Origin: Holothuria scabra
Taxonomy: Eukaryota > Echinodermata > Holothuroidea > Aspidochirotida > Holothuriidae
Reading direction: 5' to 3'
Assembly: GCA_037179385.1 (NCBI GenBank)
Contig: CM074188.1
Span: 20,167,318-20,231,317 of the forward strand
DNA length: 64,000 nt
Shown here: piece after piece, positions 1-12,029 of the stretch
How positions within the stretch are numbered: the first letter of the stretch is position 1
Layout: each line of letters starts with the position of its first letter
Position numbers and translations under genes: made by a program
Notes under the pieces: generated by a model
Seen by the model: the letters and a program-made list of their open reading frames with translations, nothing else
The model's database searches: none
Told to the model about the DNA's origin: nothing

Positions 1-189
1 TAGGAGGTAACATATTGTCACATGATATTCATGATCCATCCATAAAACAGGATTGTCAGCAACACTAATTCAAGTTGGGGTAATGGCATTTTCCCTTGAA
101 AAACTTACTAATGTTTGACCATTCGACACAAAACACCAAAAAATACAAAGCATGAAAAATGCTTGACAGGCTCTTGCACAAATCATATT

Positions 190-605
190 CAGACATTGCC
201 AAACAGGTTTTGGTTTAGCAGGCTGTTGTTAACTTTGAAGTATGTTGATTGGAGGTCAAATAATGAAAATTTCATACCATATTGCCAGCAAAATCTATAA
301 ACCCATGAGACTTTCACACCCTAGTTCTTTCAACAAAACTACTTATGGGTGGTGTAGTCATATTTCAAACAAACATAGCAACCCTATGTTGAATTTGTCC
401 AATTTTATTGCATGCAGAGACAGTGTAGGGATTCCAAATTGAGGGAGAGGAGAACATTCCATTAAAGTCAGAATTAGTGCAAGATGGGCATCTGAGTTTA
501 ACCATTCCTCAGGTAGGATAGTGAATAACTTTGTATAAAGCCCAAAGACCTATTTGCTAACAATGTAGTTTATTTAATGTGCTTGTTGCAAGTATGTGTG
601 TTAGT
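190..605 (-). mobile_element. LINE reverse-transcriptase 3' fragment, decayed
   Basis: The plus strand aligns with the C-terminal RT region of the better-preserved LINE at 19844-21058. Bases around 305-410 match 20140-20240, and bases around 520-600 match 20345-20415 (shared word CAAAGACCTATTTGCT). No open frame spans the match, so it is a dead, 5'-truncated fragment. It abuts a SINE copy directly. Confidence 0.6.
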
Positions 606-832
606 TAGCTGAGGTTTTACAGCTAAGTCTCAGTAGGGCCTACCACAGAATTTTTTCCAGATGTAGATCACTGGTGTGCTTCCCCTATCTAATTGCTCAT
701 GCTGAGCACCATGCATGATAAAGTAGGTTCCATTTTTAAGGTCTTCGGGATGACCTGGCCAGCAGTCAAACTACAGACCTCCCAGCTAAAAGTTGTATGT
801 ACTCTAGCCGATTGACCATGCAGTCAAGGTAG
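606..832 (-). mobile_element. tRNA-derived SINE copy
   Basis: On the minus strand it starts with a tRNA-like head (A-box-like TGGTCAATCGGCTAGAG), followed by the family body (CATGGTGCTCAGCAT, then CTGGAAAAAA) and the tail word AGCTAACTAAC. The same body recurs at 6939, 8615, 43225, 47450, 50390, 52045, 57905, 58615 and 63055. Confidence 0.7.
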
Positions 833-839
833 GTGTATT

Positions 840-1374
840 AATCAGTGGATTCAGGGGTTTCACTACTTAAATGCAAGCTTTTCACACTCATGGAAAGCCT
901 GGAAACATTTAGAAACTTATTTCAAGGCTTGGAAAAGTCAATGGTATTTTTCACAAATTGACATTGTTTCATTCTCCCATGTGATACTGTAGAGACATGT
1001 TGTCTATTTTGGAATCCTGGAAATTCTTAAATGCTGGAAATAATCCACATTTCCATCATTTTCACTGAACCAATATCTTTGTTCATTCACTTCCTGAGAT
1101 TACATTCCTGTTTCATAACACTAAATTATATAGGAATAGGGCTAACCTGGCATGGCAATTCACACACACCCACAATATCCTTTCAAAATTCTGCTGTACA
1201 CGGAAATGGTAAGAGGTCTACATCCATGAATGACTCCATGTAGTTTATAACGGAATCTACTCTCCATATCTCCATAAAGCCAAACAAGACAATGATTTTC
1301 CATAAGGCAAGACCCATCTCTGATTAAGTTACTTAGTACAGTATAAAAAAACAAACTTGTAGCACAGGTCTGAT
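840..1374. other. PHAX 3' flank, no further gene seen
   Basis: This stretch lies downstream of the PHAX stop codon and should contain its 3' UTR. I see no convincing AATAAA on the minus strand close to the stop and no other coding signal. The short open frames here have no recognisable content. Confidence 0.4.
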
Positions 1375-1767
1375 TCAATCAGATACTTCCCCTTCCTCCA
1401 TCTCAGCTTCTTCACTTTTAACTGCTAGAGAAGGATCAACAGAATCATCTGGCGGGACAGCCTTCCTTTCATCTGCATCACTTACTTCCTTGATATTTGC
1501 TGCACCTTCATCCCTTGAACTCTCTTCTCTGCTTTCCTCATCAGATGAGCTATCTTTGTCTACATTCATACCATCCTTTGGCTTTTGGTCCACCTCCATT
1601 GGCTTGTGTGCACGTTGTCGATGTCTTCTGCGCTTCTTCTTGGAATCTTGTTTCCCTTGGAAAAGACTCATTGCAAAGATAATGTCCTTCTTCTCTTTTG
1701 GAATATGTTCATCTGTTTTGATTAATTGAAAGAATACCCCACCTGGAGTTCTTCTTCTGCTACCATT
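1375..1767 (-). CDS. PHAX: PHAX coding exon 2 (terminal)
   Basis: The acceptor is TTTCTTTCAG read on the minus strand (AG at plus 1768-1769). The exon encodes residues 262-391: the end of the RNA-binding domain (NGSRRRTPGG), a Lys/Arg cluster and a long acidic Ser/Asp/Glu tail, then TGA at 1377-1375. It enters in phase 0. Confidence 0.92.
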   Translation of the reverse strand, partial: NGSRRRTPGGVFFQLIKTDEHIPKEKKDIIFAMSLFQGKQDSKKKRRRHRQRAHKPMEVDQKPKDGMNVDKDSSSDEESREESSRDEGAANIKEVSDADERKAVPPDDSVDPSLAVKSEEAEMEEGEVSD

Positions 1768-4390
1768 CTGAAAGAAAGTTTTCAAAATTTTTAAACTTGC
1801 ATGGCATAAAAGTATCTATCTCTCTAAAACTAACTCTGTGATGCTTGCCTTCAATCTTGCAATTTTATGCATGTTAAGCGCTGGTGGAACAGTGTCGATA
1901 ACAAGTCCCGAAATAAAATTCATAGGCTCTTGACCAAGGACAATGACCTTTCTTATTGTTGTGGTGGAATTTTGAGACAGTTACTTGAAATTTTCAGCTT
2001 AGCATGACAACATAAAGATGTGCAAGCCTCATACTTTCCAGCTGTACTATTAAATGCTACAAAGGGCACATGAGGGATCACTAACAGTATACATTATTAG
2101 CGGTTCTACCAAATGTTTTTTGAAACAACATCTATATTTCTCTTCCAAGTACCTTTCAAGATAAGACTTGCAATGCATATTCAAGATTTAGAAAAAAATT
2201 GCTCTTTGTACTGTAAATGTTTAATTCTGTGAGAAATGAATTATCACATCTGGAGCCATTCATGATACGATAGACTACTAAAATAAATCCGGGTGACTGC
2301 TGATACAGTATGCTAAAAGCACAATTATTCCCATTTCCAAACAAGTGTGATTTACATTCAAATTGAAAGTGAGGTTATCCAGAGAGTAGAAGTTCAGTTT
2401 TTCATACAGTATTTTCAAGACAAAGTTCACTTAAAACAAGAACAAGAGTGATCATATCCTCACATTCATGAACAGTCAAATGATATCCTTCAAGCATTAC
2501 AACCAATTTTCTCGTCAACCATTTCAACTTGGAAACCACAATATGATTGCATGAGATGTACAGTATGAAGAATTGAATGTACTTCACAATCTCAAGCAGT
2601 CTTATCCTGTGAACTTAAAGGTTAGCAAAGAAGAATGGACAAAAAAGAAAGAAATAAAGCACTCCTAATGAATGTTAGGAAATCTCAAGAATGTCCAATT
2701 TGACTGGATGTTTCATCAAATTATGTAAGTTTACAGTAGCATGTTTTATAACTTGTTTCCAACTGCCACCACTTACAGTATTGCAAAAGATAAATGAGCC
2801 CAAGCATGAACTTTGAGACACCACATCACAATCACAAGAATGCCAGCCAAATAAAGTTTCACATTAGGGAGAACTAACTCCCTTATGGCAAATTTCCAAC
2901 TTCAACTGAGCACAGCCTCGATGCTCCCATAGCTAGGAGGGGGAATGGGAGTGGTTTGGCAAGCTTTGAAAATATTTTTTGTACTGGTACAGTACTTCCA
3001 GGCATTTAGCAATTATAAAAAAAAGAGTACATAACTAGGAGTCCTACAGTAGGTTTGGAATTGTCTCAAAAATACAGTGACGCTAAAAAAAAGAGAGGAA
3101 TGTCACACAGAAGCAGCTTCCATGGCAGGCAATCCCATGATGCTACTTTGCATGCAGTTGGTTTTAAGATGTAGGGCTGAGAAAAACGGAACAGCCTGAC
3201 AAGCATGTAAAATTTCTCAAAAATTCCGTGTTTCTTTCCTTTGCATAATGCCATCTATTTCCTTTCAGTCTCCAGAGATTGCCCCCAAACAACTACTGTA
3301 ATTTCCCTGCAAGGTGTACTGTAAGCCTATCTCAAATTCCACACCCCCCTTCCCCCCCCCTTTTGACCAAAAATAAAAAGTACACACATAGTGAAGATAT
3401 TGTCAGAAGTACTGTATAGGTGTACATGTGACAATAAATGATGGTTGTTTTGATAGTAATGTTTTTCAATGTTATACTTCACCTGTCTCTTACTGTAGGT
3501 ACCCCGCACAGAATTCATAGCAGAATATTTTCTGGAATTTCTTTTTTTCAACACATTCTAACACATTTCTCCTGTAAAATCTTTACAACCTTACAAAATT
3601 TACTTACATTCACCATCAATCCACCTGTTTTTTCGATCTCACATGTTTTCTCCCAAATTTGAAGAGTCTTTTCTACTCCAAGTTCATAAACAGTTGTTTT
3701 GACCATATCTCTCTTTGGTTCCTGAAGACTGAAAGCTATTTTACCAGCTACTTCTTTATCATGCATTTCTGGGGTGATGGTGATGAATCTCATGTTAGTG
3801 TCATCATTTTTTTTCCAATTTTTTTGTCCCCTATAGTCAAGTCTATCTTTGGCTTTTTCAATGTCATTCCTTGACCCTAACCTGTCTTTGACACTACCAC
3901 TAACACTGTTTTCTTCCTCGTTATCATCTTTCAGCCATGGATCTTCATAAGTCTCACCCAAAGCTTCTGGCACCCTCCTTCTACTATGATGTTGCACATT
4001 TTCCTCAAAGCTGACTGGATTTCCCAATAATATTGGCTTACTGACAAGGTCATCCTTGAAACTGTAAGATTCGACATCTCGTTCCTTACTTCGATCCATA
4101 TCAAACTGATTGATATTTCTTGCAACCTCATCTTCCACTTGTTTTTGTACAACTTCTCCCCAAACATTGTTCCTTTTCCTTTTAACACCACCTTTGGAAG
4201 TGGAAGATGTTGAGAAAAGTGATGGTATTGATTGTTCCTGAGGTGGAGCAATGATCATTGGTTGTTCTTTAGCCACTGCACCTCTAGACTGTTTATGTCT
4301 CTTCCAAGGCTGGTCATCCTCACTTCCAGAGGATTCTGAATCAGAGGACTGCTGGGCAGGTTGGGAGCGATAACTGGTAGAGCTTGCCAT
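1375..4390 (-). CDS. PHAX: PHAX, phosphorylated adaptor for RNA export (two coding exons)
   Basis: PHAX bridges the cap-binding complex on U snRNA and the CRM1-RanGTP export receptor in the nucleus. The join is 4390..3608 and 1767..1375, giving 391 aa against 394 in human. The start ATG at 4390 has an in-frame TGA upstream. Visible parts: Ser/Asp-rich patch (residues 15-26); basic clusters WKRHK (29-33) and KRKR (70-73), likely nuclear import signals; conserved NNVWGEVVQKQ block (74-84); PHAX RNA-binding domain at about 205-280, with SLQEPKRDMV and, across the junction, NGSRRRTPGGVF; a Lys/Arg cluster (304-313); and an acidic tail ending EEGEVSD. The exon junction falls where the human alignment needs no gap. 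The human N-terminal ~50 residues have no counterpart here; an unseen upstream exon is possible, but the upstream stop argues against it. Confidence 0.93.
1768..3607 (-). other. PHAX intron, 1840 bp
   Basis: It runs from a GTAAGT donor (plus 3607-3602) to a pyrimidine-rich acceptor. It holds a poly-C/poly-G tract at 3344-3360 and otherwise ordinary AT-rich sequence. The open frames inside it are short and show no family resemblance. Confidence 0.85.
3608..4390 (-). CDS. PHAX: PHAX coding exon 1
   Basis: It encodes residues 1-261 and ends exactly on a codon before GTAAGT. A GTGAAT site six bases earlier is the rival donor. The GTAAGT choice gives the same spacing as human PHAX between the GGL and NGSRRR motifs. 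A strong minus-strand acceptor-like site (TTTTTCTCTTTAG, exon edge at plus 4415) suggests that the 5' UTR is split. Confidence 0.9.
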
Positions 4391-4862
4391 GTCCTCTAGT
4401 TGTACAGTAGATCAGCTAAAGAGAAAAATGCAAGGACAGCTTCCAAGGGTCGGTGAGTATGATACAGTGGCTCAATGTGTGGTCTGGAAAATCTGAGGGG
4501 CAAAAAAGAATGTAACACAGAGTTTATGAATGAATACTTTAGCCTTCTAGCAAATAAGCCATTGTGATGCATGCACAGTTTTAGACTTGGCACACAGTGC
4601 CTGAATCGAACAGATCTCGTTACTGCACTCTGGACCTTTAATAACTACAAGCTAATCAAAGGATTCCCTTCAGAGAGAAATTTAACCAGAATGCAAAAAT
4701 GCATTGAGGTTTCGATGATACAGATATGCTCTTTTTAATAAAATGCTACATTTCTTGTAAAAACTGGTGACTCAAAGTGACCTTTGACTCCACCTGTAAG
4801 CAACTGGTTTTTCTTTCAACCAAAACATTCCTATATTCAAAGAGCCAAATGTCATACTGTGC
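4391..4862. promoter_or_regulatory. PHAX upstream region (promoter or 5' UTR intron)
   Basis: This is the sequence immediately upstream of the PHAX start. Apart from the acceptor-like site near 4415 I see no TATA box or other clear core element. A near-perfect DR1 half-site pair, one base off consensus, lies at about 4778-4790, just before the tandem array. Confidence 0.3.
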
Positions 4863-5994
4863 TTTAAGATATTAAGATATTCTCAAGCAAGGTTTTCAGA
4901 GTTTGATACCAGGTGATACCAGATGACCATTAACCTCAACCATGTAAAAACCAACTGGTTCAGTACTTTCAACTCACCATAACACCATCCACATACTAAT
5001 TAGGAAATCCATCCCAGTTTCCTACCTTGAGATACCCCATTTTGACAAATTTTTCAAAGTTTGATCAATCATGACCCCAGATGTCATTTCACCTCCACAA
5101 AAAAACCTTATACAGACCATCTTCTCACCATAATTCATTCACATACTAATTATGAAATTCATCCACGTTTCGTACCTTGAGCTATCATAAAAAAAACTTT
5201 TCTGAGTTTGACGGCCAAGACCACAAATAACCTTTGAACTCTAACAAAATCAGTAGGGTTCTTCCTTACATCATAACGCATCAACATATCAAGTTTGAAA
5301 TCAATCCAAGCTTCCTACCTTGAGATATTGTGTTAGAAAGGTTTTCAGGATTTGTCCCCTTCTGACCCCAAACGACCTTTGACCTTCACCAAAATAAATA
5401 GCATTCTTCTTTACATCATAATGCATCAACATATCAAGTTTGAAATTAATCCAATTTTCCTACCTTGAGATATAGTGTAAACCATGATTTCAGGGTTTGG
5501 CCCCATGTGACCCCAAATGACCTTTGACCTCCACCAAAATTAATTTGTTTCTTCCTCACATCATAATGCATTAAACATATCAAGTTTGAAATCAATCCAA
5601 GTTTTGTACCATGCGACATCGTGTAAACAAGGATTTCGGGATTTGACCCCAAGTGACCCCAAATGACTTTTGACCTCCACCAAATTCAACAGGGTTCTTC
5701 CTTACATCATTTGGAAATTAATCCAAGTTTCCTATCTTGAGATATTGTGTAAACAAGGATTTTGGTTTTTGACCCGCTGTGACCCCAGATGACCTTTGAC
5801 CTCAACCAAAATAAATAGGGTTCTACCTCTCAGTATGGGGTATGTGTGTACCAAGTTTGAGAACTGTCAGATCTTCCCTTCTCAAGATATCGTGTAAACA
5901 AGCAAAGTGTCACAAACACACACACACATACACACGCACATACACACACACGCCATCATGAATGCATAGGTTTCTCTTACATCGAAACCAAAAA
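4863..5994. repeat. Tandem array of ~118-bp units with DR1 sites, (CA)n end
   Basis: About nine diverged units. Each carries a block like TTTCCTACCTTGAGATAT, then GTGACCCCAAATGACC, then TTTGACCTCCACCAAA and CATCATAATGCATCAAC. The array ends in an interrupted CA microsatellite (about 5915-5952) and a unique-looking tail (GCCATCATGAATGCATAGG). Perfect TGACCTTTGACCT sits at 5518-5530 and 5790-5802, with one-mismatch versions at about 5373 and 5664. A sister array with the same end structure is at 13110-13590. Confidence 0.85.
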
Positions 5995-6149
5995 ACCTTA
6001 GCACTTGTCTCCCTTAATCCTTCTCAGCTTCAAAGTGGTTAGCCCAAGTGGCTTAAGCCTTTGGGGATAAGGTTGGCAACCTCAGGTATGAGTCATAATT
6101 AGCTCTCTTCTGAGCAAGCTTGCTCTAAAAGCAATTCGTCCTTTTTAAA

Positions 6150-6430
6150 GACAAACTTTACAAATTAAGTACAATTTCTTTACTAAAACTCTTAAAATTC
6201 CTCCTGATCAACCCAAGCACCCCATTTGCTCTTGCAGCAGTAGCTGCACACTGCCTAGATGGCTTTAAATCACCTGCAATAACTACACCTAGGTCTTTCT
6301 CAAAAGTCACTTTATTCAAATTTGTACCATTCAAGTATAATCATAGCAGGAATTCTTAAAACCAAACTGGAGGAGTTTTACACTTATCAACATTAAAAGA
6401 CATTTGCCAAGTCTGAAACCATGAAAATAA
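6150..6430 (-). mobile_element. LINE RT C-terminal fragment
   Basis: The minus strand reads through RT thumb-region motifs typical of CR1/Jockey-group LINEs: FEKDLGVVIAGDLKPS followed by ANGVLGLIRRNFKSFSK, preceded in another frame by WQMSFNVDKCK. The frame changes within the fragment, so it is broken. Neither end of a full element is present. Confidence 0.75.
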
Positions 6431-6938
6431 CCTAGATCCAAATAATTCTGAAGTATAAGGAATCATCCTTATCCTAAGGATCACGACCAGATGTCCCCAA
6501 CTTTCAGGGACAGTCCCCAATGATGGTGCTCTGTCTCCGATCAACAGGTGTTCACCAAAAGTCCCTGATTTGCAAAAATGTCCCTGAATTTTAAAATTTC
6601 ACAAGATATTAATCATAATGTTATAAAATCAATATTTTGTCAAATGTGTAGTCTACTGTGCCTTGCGCAGATTTGGGATGGGAGATACAGTAAACATCCA
6701 GAGAGCCAAGTATATGTACTACATCACAACATTGTTGAGATATATACAGGTGTCATGCATGGTGCCCACCTACAATGTATGTGTAGGCTTATAAATAACA
6801 GTTACATACTGTATGCAATCACAGAGATGGAAAGCAGTGGAGGGCAGTACCTGAATTACTGCTATGGTCACACATGTACTGAATCCAATTACACACTAAC
6901 GATGTACAGTGGCAGTGTTTTGCCTTACACGTTGCCGT

Positions 6939-7032
6939 AAGTCACAACTGGAAAAAAGGCTGTGACTGGCTCAACTTGAACCAAAAGGTTGGAAACTGGG
7001 CCGTAAAACTCCATAGCTAGCTAACTAACTAC
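6939..7032 (+). mobile_element. tRNA-SINE 3' half
   Basis: It contains the family's 3' body: CACAACTGGAAAAAAGGCTG, TTGAACC, GTTGGAAACTGGGCCGTAAA, and the tail AGCTAACTAAC. The tRNA-like head is missing. Confidence 0.65.
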
Positions 7033-8614
7033 ACTGTGCCTGGTCTTGTGTGCTGCATACCACCCATGTCTGTGTGTAGTTAAGAGTACAGTAACATGCA
7101 TGGACCTCAGCAGTGCACATACAGTACTTTTTCCCAGGACGATTGGGGGCAATATCACTTATAACACATTTTTGAAAACCCAGGACCATTCCATCCAGAT
7201 GTGGTTTTGAGAAGGCAGTTCACAATTATCCAGGAGCAATGTTCAAATGTACAGTAGTTCTAAACAAGGACATGACAGGAATTCCCCATTACCTACTCTT
7301 ACCAGACTTGCGAATGGCAACTCGGGTATAAAGAAGGATTACAGGCCACCTTATTGATTTGTTGGGGGAGGGCATCCTATTGGCCCAGCACAGCTTTTCA
7401 GTGTGTCATGCATAGGTGACTTTCAACTTGTAAGGTCTCAGAAGTCAAGATGAGGTTCATGTCTGCCAGGAAGTTGAGCTAAACAGAGTTAAGAGGATCA
7501 GTTGTGTTGGACTTTTTCTAAATTCTGGCTAATGGCCATTTCCTGTAATGGATGAACTTTTTGATGAAATTACGTCTAGGAGAGTTTGTTTTACCCAAAC
7601 TGAATGAATGGAATAATAGACCACGGACCATTGGATCAAATTCCACTTAAAAAAATAGGTTTTTCTGACCACCATTTAGGAACCTTCATGAAGTGATGCT
7701 CAAATGTACCCTTTGTAACCAAAGAAATTCACAAAGCCAAATGTTGCACACTTCCCAGAAATCTTATCGTAAGTATTTTGGTTTGTAAGGTATCAATTGA
7801 TATCTCGAGACAGGCTTATTATGCCTGATATTATATTGAGATCAAGGTTAGGTTAGGGCTTAGGAGATGAGGTTTGGTTGGAGGTACCGAAGAAAGTCTC
7901 GAGACCTATTATTTTATGTGAAAAAATAATGATATACTGTGAGGATAGGGTGCCTATGGCTACCACATTACTGCATGTTTTTGTCCCACTTTATGGAATC
8001 CATTCTATATGATGCATGGTATGAAACTATGAAACACTTTGCAAAAGCTCAACAGGGTCTCAGCTCAGATACAGTGAAGCATGCACTAAAAGGAAAAACT
8101 TATGATTGCTTAATAAGTTAATATATAAATGTCCACATTACCCTATAAAATAAACAAAAACATGATTAACACCAGCATACTGCATGATGTAGATGTAATT
8201 ATATTCATGATTTTAAAGATAAGCAGAATATTTGTGAAATTCTTAATGTGATATCAAAGGAGTGATTCTACAGGGATGAGAGCTAGGAGGGTGCTTATCC
8301 CCCGCCCTCCAAGAGAAAATTTCCTACCTTCCACCCTAATGAAAGTCACAAAATATCATAGCATGATGGTACTATGACCTGATTATTCAAAATAAATTTG
8401 ACTGAAAATAGACACATTTGAAAGCAATATTTAATTCCAACTAATTTCTTATTCTTAAAACCATTCAAACATTGTTTCTCTTAAACAGTTAAAACAGTGA
8501 GTATTTAGTGCCCAAACATAAAAAGAGGAATACCTACCACACATTTTATATGCTTTACATTCAAGCGTATACTGCTTTGAGTCAGTTACTCAAATGTTGT
8601 ACACCCCATAGGTT
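7033..8614. other. Intergenic, no gene seen
   Basis: AT-rich sequence with only short open frames of no recognisable content. A local palindromic patch around 7797-7915 (two TCTCGAGAC words in the same neighbourhood) may be an old element edge. Confidence 0.4.
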
Positions 8615-8868
8615 ACCTGGTTAGTTAGATGGAGTTTTACGGCCCAGTTTCCAACCTAATGGTTCAAGTAAAGCCAGCCACGGTCTTTTTTCCAGTTGTG
8701 GCTCACTGGCTTGTCTTCCCTCCTCCATTGCTTATGCGGACCACCACCCACAAGGGCAGTACAGTAGGTTCCTTTTTTAGAGTCTTTGGTATGACTCTAC
8801 CTGGCAAGAGAACCTGGGTCTTCGCGTGAGAGGCAGACGCTCTACTGTTAGACCAAACACGCGGTCCA
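8615..8868 (-). mobile_element. tRNA-derived SINE, near full length
   Basis: This is the best tRNA-like head in the window. The minus strand starts near TTTGGTCTAACAGTAGAGCG (A box), then TGCCTCTCACGCGAAG (anticodon-stem-like, similar to Val/Glu tRNA) and CCCAGGTTCTCTTGCC (B-box region). The body and tail of the family follow, ending CATCTAACTAACC. Confidence 0.75.
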
Positions 8869-10064
8869 CAGGATTGATTCACTCAATGATATTGTCATAA
8901 TAAAGAAAATCAAATAATATAAAGAACTTCTTAACACTGAGTGATTTGGAGCACTGGCAACATTTTACATAATTCTGGAGGCCACTTGGAGCATTTTCGA
9001 AGTCCCGCTTAAGTGTTAGAATAGCATTTGATGTAAGTCAGACTGGGTACATTTCCTCCATAAAGTGAAATTTAATGCTAATATTTGACAACTTTGGGGG
9101 ATTTGTCACCCCTAGTTTCTTGCATAAGATGTGAACTAATATAAGCCATGGTCCAATTTTCCTCCTAACTTGGACAAAATATCTGCTTCATTTAGTCAGT
9201 TTTCTGAAACTTACGGGTGCAGCCACCAGAGAGTACCGGGCCCATATGGCCATGGTGCCTGCTATCGTACCCACTCAGGACTGACCACTGTACAAAGGCA
9301 TGGGCGTTTCATTTCCGTTGCAATCAGTTAAAGAAAATTTCCATTTTTATGAGTTCAAAAGAAGTTCGAGATACAGAATGTGGACAGGTGTATTTTCATG
9401 AGGGTTGGACATTACTCATGAATTTGTTAACTTACAGTATCTTGGTAGATCTGCCCTTAACCTGCAAGGTATTGTACTGAGTAAACCTGAAGTCCATAAA
9501 TCGCAAAATGATACAAAACTCCCTGTAATATAGCAACTGGAGCCTCTTTACGTCCCTTAAATGCCCATTTGTGCCCTTATCCAGATTAAGCCTACTTCCC
9601 CGAACCAAAAGAAAAATGTTGTCCCTAGAAACCCCCCAAGAAATACCAAACCCAGCCCTGTTGAAATGTATCATTGAATAAATTAGTTAACAAAAGCTCA
9701 AATAAGTTTATGTAGGTTGACCAACATACTGTAATTATTTACAATCTCATTTTTTATTGTTAAAATGTTTAATTTTAGTATATACAGAAGGCTATGTTTA
9801 TTTGAATATATCAGGTTGATACTGCATACTCTTGCGGGAAAATAATAACGATACAGAAAAAAGCTTATAAAAAAAGGAAAAAGAAACAGTACCTCAGTGT
9901 AACAAAGCAATTCGAACCACAGACAGACAAACCTCTCGCAAATTAACAAAAACTATTGTCAATACTGTAGCAATCAGCTACTGTATCGACCTCGGGAGAA
10001 CAATGTGAAAAATTAAGGTCTAGAGAATGCAAGCTCCAAGGAAAATCACACATGATGGGGAGGG
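8869..10064. other. Intergenic, no gene seen
   Basis: No coding exon, RNA gene or clear repeat boundary is recognised. The open frames at 9217-9949 are short, and their composition is what AT-rich noncoding DNA gives. Confidence 0.4.
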
Positions 10065-10674
10065 GGAAGAGGACAGGCTTGGAGTGATTACATCTCAATG
10101 TAATCGATTACGATTGCAATTACTCAATATTTTACAATTGCGATTATGATTACGATTACAGCTAAAATTGAAAGTAATTGATAGAGATTGCGATTACATT
10201 GCAATGTAATCATGATTGCAATCGTGATTACAATTTCTTTCCACATAAACAACGTAGCAGGCAAAACAATCCAGTGCCCACAACTGGAAAAAAGGCCATT
10301 AACATTGCTCTAGATAAGCCCGGACAGAACCAAGTCCTCCCAAAGTAGAGATTATTGAACCCATATACTTCTCACTCATTTTAAGCTGGAACATCCAAGA
10401 AAGGGGGACAATTAAATTTTTTGTCATTCCATCAGAAGAACCAAGCACTGAAAAAATTGTTTAGTAACTTTATTTCTTTGTTCAATTCAACTTCAATGTA
10501 ATCAGAAATGAAACCACGATTGCGATTACTTTGCCACTGTGATCGATTACGATTGCAATTACTTTGCAATTTTCATCAAAGTAATCGACTGCGATTACAA
10601 CTACTTCAAAATGTGTAATCGATTGCAATCGATTACAATTACTGATTACGATTACCCCAAGCCTGGAAGAGGAC
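10065..10674. mobile_element. Foldback element with 10-bp target duplication
   Basis: The direct repeat GGAAGAGGAC occurs at 10065-10074 and 10665-10674, flanking a 590-bp element whose ends are inverted (AGGCTTGG at 10075, CCAAGCCT ending 10664). Both arms consist of degenerate repeats of GTAATCGATTACGATTGCAA type (about 10090-10235 and 10497-10655). The middle is unrelated, with a short SINE-like word at about 10275. There is no open frame, so it must be non-autonomous. Mutator-like elements and foldback elements make 8-11-bp duplications; the superfamily is not settled. Confidence 0.8.
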
Positions 10675-12029
10675 ATATTACACTGTAATAGCTGACTCTG
10701 AAGGGTTATTAATGCTGTGAGGCAGTAAATGATTAGCTTCTAACCACAGGCCTGATGAAAATCTTCATTCAATAACATGTACAGCAGTGATATGTGCAAT
10801 GCTACAGATAGTCTTTCTGCTGTTTCACTGCATGTTCACCCTCCAGATACTGCCATTGTGGAATACATCCCAGAAAAGTGCCCAGGTCTTCTGAGGAAAT
10901 GGTAATTTTGAACCTCTCCCTGGGTTAAAGCATATGCTATAGCATGTGGTATCTGGAAGTTTTTCTACATGCCTGACTTACTGTAGCCCAGTCAGTGTTT
11001 AAAAGTCTGTAGTTTAATCATCCCTTATCATTGCATGTAGTGAAGTTCATAATGAACATTCAATATAGTCTAATATACAGGTAGTCTGAAACGAAGGCAA
11101 ATAAGCAAGCCTAAAGTATATTTTGGCATTAGAAATTTAAGTTTTTAAAATTATTGGTGTTAATTAACATACCAGAGTTGAGAGTGTGAAAAGATACTGG
11201 TTGTTCTTTGTAATTTTATTGTTTAAATCCTACAAAGATTGAGCCTTCCCGTTTTGGTGGTTACGAAATGGCACGATTTTGAGGTTTGGCCACCTGTATT
11301 TAATTAAAATCCTTCATCAGATAATTTGTGGAATGTGGAATGAAGTACTGAAACATTTTCGTGCATGTCAATTAGTCCTGGGCATGCTAATTTGAACGTG
11401 CTGGACTGATTTTGTATCTTCCAGGAAGCAATGCTTCTGCAGAAAGGGTGTTCTCCCTTCAGGAATAATTTGAGTAGATCAGGCAAATACCAGTTGAAGG
11501 TTGAAACCGTGAAAGCCATGCTGACTGGTAAGAGCACATTTTAATATGTCTTGCGTTGAATTTAGCAGTAAGCTAAAGAACACCAATACTGTGTTGAAGA
11601 AAATACATTCTTCAGAAAAATATTCCATACAATACAAATGTGTAACTTTAGATATGAAGTAAGAAACAGACAAGCTCCCAAAGTAGCAAATGCAAGTAAT
11701 GTAAGTACAGAGGACAAACAATTTTATTCCAACTTACCCCACGACCTCCAAAAACAGGAAAATGAAATTGAATTTAAGTAATAGTATCACCATTTTGCGT
11801 GCATCTATTAACATCAAGCACTCTCAAGTGTGAACAAATAAAGGGGGAGGGGGAGGGGAAACCCCATAGATCACTCTCTCATATTGTGACAACATGGACA
11901 GTGTCCCTCATTTAAATTCCTAAAATATGGTCACCTTACCTTTCTGTATCTGAAACCTTCCCATAGAACTTATTATCATCAGCAAAGTTACTTATACTAG
12001 AAGTGATAGAGCTACAGTATCAATATCAT
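10675..12029. other. Intergenic, no gene seen
   Basis: No exon with conserved content is recognised. A short purine run (GGGGGAGGGGGAGGGG) lies near 11846. Confidence 0.4.
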
